Source of the DNA: Sulfurimonas sp.
GTDB lineage: Bacteria; Campylobacterota; Campylobacteria; Campylobacterales; Sulfurimonadaceae
Length of the DNA stretch: 8,343 bases
Reading direction: 5' to 3'
Assembly: GCA_027083475.1 (NCBI GenBank)
Contig: JALWON010000050.1
Span: 1 to 8,343 of the forward strand
Part shown: piece after piece, positions 1 to 4,870 of the stretch
How positions within the stretch are numbered: the first letter of the stretch is position 1
Layout: every line of letters begins with the position of its first letter
The notes under the pieces: generated by a model
Database searches by the model: none
Seen by the model: the letters and a program-made list of their open reading frames with translations, nothing else
What the model was told of the DNA's origin: nothing
Program-made: the position numbers and the translations under genes

Positions 1-1538
1 ATGGGAACCAAGCACTTATAAACCCTATGTCTATGGAGAAAAAACTTGAACTTTTTACACTCTTACTCAAACTCGGATTTAAAGAAATCGAAGTAGGATT
101 TCCATCAGCCTCAAAGGTAGAATTTGATTTTTTACGCCGCTTAGTTGATGAGAATCTTATTCCTGATGATGTCACTGTACAGGTTTTAGTTCAAGCGCGT
201 GAGCATTTGATTGCAAAAACTTTTGAAGCATTGCAAGGGGTCAAAAAAGCAACAGTACATCTTTATAACTCTACATCTGTGGCACAAAGAAAAATTGTTT
301 TTGCAAAAACAAAAAAGGAGATTATAGACCTTGCCTTAAATGGTGTCGCACTTGTCAAAAAGTATGAAGCTTCACACGATGGCGAAATCTTTTTAGAGTA
401 CTCTCCTGAGAGTTTTACAGGCACAGAACTGGACTTTGCAGCAGAAATATCTAATGCAGTCACGGCAGCTTGGGGTATTTCAGATGTCCGACCTGTTATT
501 ATTAATCTCCCTGCAACGGTAGAGATGGCAACACCAAATGTTTATGCAGACCAAATAGAGTGGATGGCAGCACATTTAGACAATCGTGAAAATGTCATCA
601 TCTCCACGCATACCCATAATGACAGAGGCACCTCTGTTGCAGCAACAGAACTTGCTTTGCTTGCTGGTGCAGATAGAGTGGAGGGAACACTTTTAAGTAA
701 TGGTGAACGCACAGGGAATGTAGATATTATTACCCTCGCAATCAACATGACAACACAAGGCATTGACTCAAAACTCGATTTTTCTAATGTCAATGAAGTC
801 TTAGAGGTTGTAGAACGCTGTACAGAGCTTCCAACACACCCAAGGCATCCTTATGTTGGAGAACTTGTCTATACTGCGTTTTCAGGTTCACACCAAGATG
901 CTATCAACAAAGGCTTAGCACACCAAGAAGCAAAAGAGGATCCTTTTTGGGAAGTACCTTACTTGCCTATAGACCCTGCTGATGTTGGAAGAACCTATGA
1001 AAGCATCATCCGTATCAATTCTCAATCAGGAAAAGGCGGGGTGGCTTACATTTTAGAAAAAAATTATGGCTACCAGCTTCCAAAAGCGATGCACCCTGAA
1101 ATTGGTAAGATTGTTCAAGCAGTAAGTGATGCAAAAGGAGTGGAACTTGATGCAAAAGAGATTCTTGATATATTTGAAGAGACCTATTTTCATCCAAAAG
1201 AGTCTTTCACTTTTATTGATGCAACACTCTCCTCTGTAAATGGAGTCTCTAAATGTAGCATTACCTACAAGCATGAGGGTAAAACCATTACAGCAGAGGG
1301 AGAGGGGAATGGTCCTATTGATGCATGTAAAAATGCTTTAATGCAAGAGTATAAACATAATTTTACAATTAAATCCTACTCTGAACACTCCTGTGGTGAT
1401 AAAAGTTCTGCTAAAGCAATTGCCTACATAGAGATACAAAATGACAAAACACTCTCCTGTTTTGGGGTAGGAGCCGATACAAATATTACCATTGCATCTA
1501 TCAAAGCAATGTTTTGTGCTTTAAATAGAGCATCCTAA
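1..1538 (+). CDS. leuA: 2-isopropylmalate synthase, long (yeast/actinobacterial-type) form; 5' end cut by window
   Basis: First committed step of leucine biosynthesis: condenses acetyl-CoA with 2-oxoisovalerate to 2-isopropylmalate in the cytoplasm. The reading frame is open to base 1 and reads GNQALINP before the ATG at 27, so that ATG is internal; roughly 50 residues should lie outside the window. Bases 1-2 (AT) fit the end of the family's metal-binding Asp codon before GNQ. Numbering from the ATG at 27, the HTHNDRG motif gives metal ligands H195 and H197, and NGERTGN ends at N231, matching the known ligand spacing. The TIM barrel is followed by a linker and, from about residue 390, the regulatory domain that normally binds leucine (GEGNGP, then a C-terminal GADTNITIASIKA segment). 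The DGNQAL and EVGFPSAS motifs point to the long LeuA form rather than the E. coli type. The TAA stop shares one base with the next gene's ATG (TAATG), suggesting coupled translation. Confidence 0.96.
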   Translation, partial: GNQALINPMSMEKKLELFTLLLKLGFKEIEVGFPSASKVEFDFLRRLVDENLIPDDVTVQVLVQAREHLIAKTFEALQGVKKATVHLYNSTSVAQRKIVFAKTKKEIIDLALNGVALVKKYEASHDGEIFLEYSPESFTGTELDFAAEISNAVTAAWGISDVRPVIINLPATVEMATPNVYADQIEWMAAHLDNRENVIISTHTHNDRGTSVAATELALLAGADRVEGTLLSNGERTGNVDIITLAINMTTQGIDSKLDFSNVNEVLEVVERCTELPTHPRHPYVGELVYTAFSGSHQDAINKGLAHQEAKEDPFWEVPYLPIDPADVGRTYESIIRINSQSGKGGVAYILEKNYGYQLPKAMHPEIGKIVQAVSDAKGVELDAKEILDIFEETYFHPKESFTFIDATLSSVNGVSKCSITYKHEGKTITAEGEGNGPIDACKNALMQEYKHNFTIKSYSEHSCGDKSSAKAIAYIEIQNDKTLSCFGVGADTNITIASIKAMFCALNRAS

Positions 1539-2131
1539 TGCATACCCCAAAAAAGCTGACAAAACTTTTCCAAAACAACAAAATATGGGCAGATTCTATT
1601 CGAGAATCTGACCCACAGTTTTTTTATAAACTCTCCAAAAGACAAAATCCAGATTACTTGTGGATAGGCTGTGCCGATAGCCGTGTTCCTGCCAACCAAA
1701 TCATCGACTTACCCCCTGGTGATGTTTTTGTGCATCGTAACATCGCCAATGTTATCGTCCATACCGACCTCAATGCACTCTCTGTCATCCAATATGCAGT
1801 CGAAGTGCTCCAAGTGAAGCATATCATCGTGTGTGGGCATTATGGCTGTGGTGGCGTTCGAGCGGCAATGGAAGATACACAACATGGACTTATAGATAAT
1901 TGGCTAAGGCATATTAAAGATGTCTACCGTTTTCATGAAGAGGAGTTAGAGAGTATTGATGACAAAGAGGATCGTTTTCATCGACTTTGTGAGCTCAATG
2001 TTATCGAACAAGTACGCAATATTTTAAACACAACTATCGTGCAAAATGCCATCGATAATGACCAAGAACTCAATGTTCATGGTCTTATTTATGACTTAAA
2101 AGATGGGCTACTCAAAGATTTAAGTAACTAA
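1538..2131 (+). CDS. can: beta-class carbonic anhydrase
   Basis: Interconverts CO2 and bicarbonate in the cytoplasm using one zinc per active site; bicarbonate feeds carboxylases (biotin-dependent and reductive-cycle enzymes). The 197-residue protein has all expected motifs: CADSRVP with Zn ligand C45 and the Asp47-Arg49 dyad, HRNIAN at 66-71, and CGHYGCGG at 99-106 giving Zn ligands H101 and C104. Spacing matches E. coli Can (about 220 residues), so the enzyme looks intact with a slightly short C-terminus. There is no signal peptide. The start ATG overlaps the leuA stop by one base and no strong ribosome-binding site precedes it, so translation probably depends on leuA. The gene ends one base before the convergent RhlE stop. 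The family is certain; the physiological reason for pairing with leuA is unknown. Confidence 0.96.
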   Translation: MHTPKKLTKLFQNNKIWADSIRESDPQFFYKLSKRQNPDYLWIGCADSRVPANQIIDLPPGDVFVHRNIANVIVHTDLNALSVIQYAVEVLQVKHIIVCGHYGCGGVRAAMEDTQHGLIDNWLRHIKDVYRFHEEELESIDDKEDRFHRLCELNVIEQVRNILNTTIVQNAIDNDQELNVHGLIYDLKDGLLKDLSN

Positions 2132-2132
2132 A

Positions 2133-3347
2133 CTATCGTCTTCCTCTTCCCCGTGGTTTATTTCTAGCCCCACGATTACCACCCATGTTAATAGGCTCTG
2201 CCTTAATACTTGGGTCTGGTTTAAAGCCTTTGAGCCACACTTTTGGTATATCTTTTTTAATCAGCTTTTCTATATTTACTAAAAACTCATCTTCATCGAC
2301 ACAAACTAAACTAATCGCCTCACCCATGTTCCCTGCTCTTCCCGTTCGTCCTATGCGATGCACATAATCTTCACTCACATTTGGAAGCTCAAAATTCACA
2401 ACATGCGGGAGTTGGTCTATATCTATCCCCCGAGCTGCAATGTCAGTAGCAACAAGCACTCGCACTACACCTTTTTTAAAATCAGCCAATGCCTTTGTTC
2501 TTGCGTTTTGACTCTTGTTTCCATGAATGGCTACAGCGGTGATACCATCTTTTTCAAGCTGTCCACTTAAGCGATTTGCTCCATGTTTTGTACGGGTAAA
2601 GACTAAAACCTGTTGCCATTTCCCCTCCTGTATAAGGTGTGTCAAGAGTTCGCGTTTGCGTGTTTTATCGACATGATAGACCGCTTGCTTTACGATTTCA
2701 CTTGAAGTATTTGCACGGGCGACTTCTATGAGTGTTGGCGATTTCAAAAATTGGTTTGACAACTTCTTAATAGCCTCTGAATACGTTGCTGAGAAAAGCA
2801 AGGTTTGTCGCTCTTTTGGTAAAATGGCTACAACTTTTTTAATGTCATTGACAAAGCCCATATCAAGCATTCTATCTGCTTCATCTAAAATAAGAAAATC
2901 CACTGATTGTAAATTAATTGTCTTTTGTGCAATGTGGTCAAGCAAACGCCCTGGAGTTGCCACCACAATGTCCACACCTTTTCTCAAAGCGGCTATTTGC
3001 GGGTTAATCTTCACCCCTCCAAAAATAACGGCTGATTTATAAGGTAAATGTTTTCCATAGAGTCGTACACTCTCCTCAACTTGTGAGGCAAGTTCACGAG
3101 TAGGTGTAAGCACAAGAGCTTTCACCTTATGTTGTTGCGTTTTATGTTTTGCACGGCTTAAAAGTTCTAACAATGGCAGGGTAAAACCTGCTGTTTTGCC
3201 TGTTCCTGTTTGCGCACCGGCTAAAACATCTTTTTTTTGTAAAATAATGGGTATCGCTTTTTCTTGAATGGGTGTTGGTGTCTCGTATCCTTGCTCACGA
3301 ATTGCTTTGAGTAATGGGCTTGAGAGTCCTAAATCTTTAAATGTCAT
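2133..3347 (-). CDS. rhlE: ATP-dependent DEAD-box RNA helicase, RhlE type
   Basis: Cytoplasmic ATP-dependent RNA unwinding protein; relatives act in ribosome assembly, RNA decay and cold growth. The 404-residue protein has a complete motif set: Q motif (F3 to Q28, PTPIQ), motif I AQTGTGKT at 45-52, PTREL at 82-86, TPGR at 131-134, DEAD at 155-158, SAT at 186-188, motif V ARGID at 305-309 and motif VI HRIGRTGR at 330-337. The tail after about residue 375 is short and basic, ending in an Arg/Gly-rich patch that likely touches RNA. I place the start at the ATG at 3347-3345, where AGGA sits 5 bases upstream and MTFKDLGLSS matches the family N-terminus. The frame stays open to 3485, but those 46 extra residues resemble nothing and would run into the divergent gene. 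It is convergent with the carbonic anhydrase gene, with one base between the stops. Confidence 0.95.
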   Translation of the reverse strand: MTFKDLGLSSPLLKAIREQGYETPTPIQEKAIPIILQKKDVLAGAQTGTGKTAGFTLPLLELLSRAKHKTQQHKVKALVLTPTRELASQVEESVRLYGKHLPYKSAVIFGGVKINPQIAALRKGVDIVVATPGRLLDHIAQKTINLQSVDFLILDEADRMLDMGFVNDIKKVVAILPKERQTLLFSATYSEAIKKLSNQFLKSPTLIEVARANTSSEIVKQAVYHVDKTRKRELLTHLIQEGKWQQVLVFTRTKHGANRLSGQLEKDGITAVAIHGNKSQNARTKALADFKKGVVRVLVATDIAARGIDIDQLPHVVNFELPNVSEDYVHRIGRTGRAGNMGEAISLVCVDEDEFLVNIEKLIKKDIPKVWLKGFKPDPSIKAEPINMGGNRGARNKPRGRGRR

Positions 3348-3352
3348 TTTTT

Positions 3353-3356
3353 TCCT
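3353..3356 (-). promoter_or_regulatory. ribosome-binding site of rhlE
   Basis: On the minus strand AGGA is followed by five A residues and then ATG (3347-3345). It decides the start of the helicase gene: the upstream in-frame ATG at 3485 lies inside the divergent gene. Confidence 0.7.
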
Positions 3357-3360
3357 AATC

Positions 3361-3380
3361 TGTATATTCTCTATAATAGC
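3361..3380 (-). promoter_or_regulatory. probable promoter region for rhlE (AT-rich, -10-like)
   Basis: The minus strand reads GCTATTATAGAGAATATACA here, with TATTAT (3378-3373) the best -10 candidate and TATACA (3366-3361) another. No convincing -35 is visible, which is usual for the main sigma factor in Campylobacterota. It is placed by position, just upstream of the helicase start, so the exact hexamer is uncertain. Confidence 0.35.
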
Positions 3381-3401
3381 ATAATTTAGGGCGAATAAAG
3401 G

Positions 3402-3407
3402 TATAAT
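3402..3407 (+). promoter_or_regulatory. putative -10 element (TATAAT) for the helicase-like gene
   Basis: A perfect TATAAT preceded by GG lies 27 bases upstream of the ATG at 3435, giving a predicted leader of about 20 bases. No good -35 hexamer lies 16-18 bases upstream. A second TATAAT at 3372-3377 could serve as an alternative. AAGG at 3424-3427, seven bases before the ATG, is the likely ribosome-binding site. The 87-base gap therefore seems to drive both divergent genes. Confidence 0.5.
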
Positions 3408-3434
3408 TTCAAAACTAATTTTTAAGGCTTCTTT

Positions 3435-4133
3435 ATGTCCAACAAACAAATCACTATTAAACCCAACAATCACCGTGTCTACCAATGTCCTAGCGAAAAA
3501 AAATTGGAGCTTTTAAATACAATTATTGCAGAGAATGCAACATTACACATTGTAGTTGCCTGCTCAAAAGAACCACAAAGCATCATCGATGCCTTAGAGA
3601 ATAAAACGATACAAGTGATTGAAGACAGAGAACTCATCAAACAAAAAGCGCTTAGTTGTGAACTCCTCATTAGTTTTGATTTACCTATTAAAAACATTGT
3701 CTATATGGCCAGAGTTGCCAAAGCAACACAAAAAGCACTGCTGCTTTTAAGCCAAGAAGAACAAAAAGAACTCCATCAAGTAGAGATGCTGCTTGGTCGT
3801 GCCCTCAAACAAGAGACGAGAGAAGGTTTTGCTTACCCACAAGCACCAAAAAAAGAAGAAAGTCACAAAAAGAAACCCTTAACAAAAGAGCAGATTAAAG
3901 AAGTAGCAAAACAACGCTATGAAGCCAAAACACAAGCACCAAAAGAGAAAAAATCTGATGCAGATGATAAATGGACCAAAAAGAAAAAAGCACCAAACAA
4001 ATTTTTAGGGAAAGATAAAAATGGAAAAGCCATCTTTTCAGGCAAAAGTGGCGAGAGAAACCACCGCTATGATGGGAAACCAAAAGTAGGAAAAACTATC
4101 AGTATTAAAGCAAGAAAGCCTAAGGGTGAGTAA
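3435..4133 (+). CDS. unnamed protein: degenerate helicase C-terminal (RecA2)-like domain plus lysine-rich tail
   Basis: I recognise no named gene. The 232 residues fall into two parts. Residues 1 to about 126 look like a shortened version of the second helicase lobe of DEAD-box proteins. TLHIVVACSKEP (36-47) resembles the motif IV strand, and SFDLP at 80-84 matches NFELP of the neighbouring RhlE. Y90 to Q99 (YMARVAKATQ) lines up without gaps with YVHRIGRTGR, the motif VI region, but keeps only Y, one R and similar small residues. LSQEEQKELHQVEMLLGRAL (105-124) matches the helix that ends the helicase lobe. Motif V and the arginine finger are lost and there is no Walker A or DEAD motif, so ATPase activity is not expected. 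Residues 137-232 are highly Lys-rich, low complexity and probably disordered, suggesting RNA or ribosome binding. The gene is divergent from rhlE. It is certainly a plausible gene; the domain assignment is inference. Confidence 0.85.
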   Translation: MSNKQITIKPNNHRVYQCPSEKKLELLNTIIAENATLHIVVACSKEPQSIIDALENKTIQVIEDRELIKQKALSCELLISFDLPIKNIVYMARVAKATQKALLLLSQEEQKELHQVEMLLGRALKQETREGFAYPQAPKKEESHKKKPLTKEQIKEVAKQRYEAKTQAPKEKKSDADDKWTKKKKAPNKFLGKDKNGKAIFSGKSGERNHRYDGKPKVGKTISIKARKPKGE

Positions 4134-4138
4134 AAATA

Positions 4139-4157
4139 TGGATGCTTTTTAGATCCA
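4139..4157. terminator. weak hairpin between convergent genes
   Basis: TGGAT (4139-4143) and ATCCA (4153-4157) pair around a 9-base loop, between the 3' ends of the helicase-like gene and vapC. On the minus strand the stem is followed by TATTTTT, so it might end vapBC transcription; on the plus strand ATTTTC follows. Five base pairs is weak and the right arm lies in vapC codons. Confidence 0.3.
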
Positions 4158-4547
4158 ATTTTCAATCTTTAAATCAGGAACTCGTTGAAATTCCTTACTG
4201 TTGTTTGTGACTAAAATAGCATCTAATGATTTTGCATGTGCTGCTATCAAAAGGTCATTTGAACCTATAATATTTCCCTGTTTTTGTAAAACATCTCTCA
4301 CTATAGCATATTGAATTGCAGCTAACTTATCAAAATCATATATAGTAAAGTTACTGATAAAACTATTGACTACTTTTGAGAGTTTGACACTTCCTTTTTT
4401 CTGAGTACCATACAATAACTCTGCAACAACTACACTAGAGAGTGCAATTTCATGATTTTTTTCAACTGTTTTCAGTTTTTCTTTCATTGCTTCTGGCTTA
4501 TTTCTAATAATATATCCACAAATATTTGCATCAAGTATATAGAGCAT
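4149..4547 (-). CDS. vapC: PIN-domain ribonuclease toxin of a type II toxin-antitoxin pair
   Basis: Mg2+-dependent endoribonuclease; VapC toxins typically cut tRNA (often initiator tRNA) or rRNA and stop translation until neutralised by VapB. The 132-residue protein spans a full PIN domain. The acidic residues expected for metal binding are present: D6 in MLYILDANI, E43 in VVVAELLYG and D98 in GSNDLLIAAHA. The TNNSKEFQRVP and final ENWI segments are typical of the tRNA(fMet)-cutting VapC branch, where Asn commonly takes the fourth acidic position. The toxin therefore looks intact. Its ATG overlaps the vapB stop by one base (TAATG), so antitoxin and toxin are coupled. Two sampled 60-base lines (4201-4260, 4321-4380) have about 32% and 25% G+C, below one PBP1A line counted (about 48%), hinting at acquisition. 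The actual RNA target cannot be read from the sequence. Confidence 0.93.
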   Translation of the reverse strand: MLYILDANICGYIIRNKPEAMKEKLKTVEKNHEIALSSVVVAELLYGTQKKGSVKLSKVVNSFISNFTIYDFDKLAAIQYAIVRDVLQKQGNIIGSNDLLIAAHAKSLDAILVTNNSKEFQRVPDLKIENWI

Positions 4548-4783
4548 TAAAACAAATCTCTCTCTTGTGCTGGTAGCTGTTCTCGTTGTGCTAAAAAATC
4601 ATCACTCTCTATGTTTTCTAACTCTTGAAAAAAAGATTCCCATTTATTTGTAAGTTTTGGCTTGATAATAAGCATATCATTGATACATTCTATATAGACT
4701 TCATCACTATTTACTCGAAATTCTTTTGGAATTCGGATTGCTTGACTCTGTCCATTTTTAAAAACTTTCGCTAACATTGTCAT
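4547..4783 (-). CDS. vapB: VapB-type antitoxin with AbrB/SpoVT-like DNA-binding fold
   Basis: Neutralises VapC by direct binding and normally represses its own operon. In the 78-residue protein, residues 4 to about 42 form the swapped-hairpin DNA-binding domain (AKVFKNGQSQAIRIPKEF, then an acidic DEVYI strand and a hydrophobic MLIIKP strand), a classic VapB signature. The rest is acidic, and its DFLAQREQLPAQERDLF end resembles the toxin-clamping tail of this family. I chose the first ATG (4783-4781) because AAGGAG at 4795-4790 sits 6 bases upstream; the Met two codons later would be too far (12 bases). It precedes vapC with a one-base overlap and lies downstream of the PBP1A gene in the same direction, but has its own promoter. 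Confidence 0.93.
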   Translation of the reverse strand: MTMLAKVFKNGQSQAIRIPKEFRVNSDEVYIECINDMLIIKPKLTNKWESFFQELENIESDDFLAQREQLPAQERDLF

Positions 4784-4789
4784 AATCCA

Positions 4790-4795
4790 CTCCTT
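4790..4795 (-). promoter_or_regulatory. ribosome-binding site of vapB
   Basis: The minus strand reads AAGGAG, then TGGATT, then ATG. This is the strongest Shine-Dalgarno sequence noticed in the window and selects the first of two nearby Met codons. Strong antitoxin translation ahead of coupled toxin translation fits the family. Confidence 0.75.
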
Positions 4796-4797
4796 TT

Positions 4798-4825
4798 AGT
4801 ATATATTAAAAAGTATATACTTTTT
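4798..4825. promoter_or_regulatory. palindromic operator-like site over the vapBC -10
   Basis: Bases 4808-4825 (AAAAAGTATATACTTTTT) are a perfect 18-bp palindrome covering the -10 hexamer. The core AGTATATA at 4812-4819 recurs at 4798-4805 over the predicted start site, a 14-base direct repeat. VapB-VapC complexes usually bind such inverted repeats to repress their own promoter, so this is the likely autoregulatory operator. The binding itself is inferred. Confidence 0.6.
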
Positions 4826-4840
4826 TTATTGTTTTGTCAA
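4812..4840 (-). promoter_or_regulatory. vapBC promoter, near-consensus -35/-10
   Basis: The minus strand has TTGACA (4840-4835, perfect -35), a 17-base spacer and TATACT (4817-4812, one mismatch to TATAAT). Transcription would start about 4804-4806, giving a leader of about 20 bases. The clear -35 contrasts with the other promoter region in the window, where none was found, and implies vapBC is expressed independently of the upstream PBP1A operon. Confidence 0.7.
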
Positions 4841-4845
4841 ATGAA

Positions 4846-4870
4846 GTGAAAATCTCTTGTTAATTTTCAC
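4846..4870. terminator. inverted repeat at the end of the PBP1A gene, possible weak terminator
   Basis: GTGAAAAT (4846-4853) and ATTTTCAC (4863-4870) form a perfect 8-bp stem with a 9-base loop that includes the PBP1A stop codon. Only three pairs are G-C and no U-run follows on the minus strand (TTCATTTG comes next), so it may slow or stabilise the transcript end rather than terminate strongly. Confidence 0.35.

Noticed and set aside
542..793. Minus-strand open frame inside leuA
   Set aside because: It overlaps the conserved metal-binding region of LeuA and has no motif or start signal of its own.
2148..2176. CGTGG...CCACG inverted repeat near the rhlE 3' end as a terminator
   Set aside because: Only five pairs with a long loop, inside codons for the Arg/Gly tail, and no U-run follows.
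2728..3042. 104-codon plus-strand open frame inside rhlE
   Set aside because: Antisense shadow of a strongly conserved helicase region; no recognisable protein character and no supporting start signals.
3231..3503. Runs of eight A (coding strand) near the 5' ends of both rhlE and the helicase-like gene, possible slippage or phase-variation sites
   Set aside because: A similar A8 run occurs in the ABC ATPase gene (7068-7075) and Lys codons are common here, so the runs are expected in this AT-rich genome; both frames are intact.
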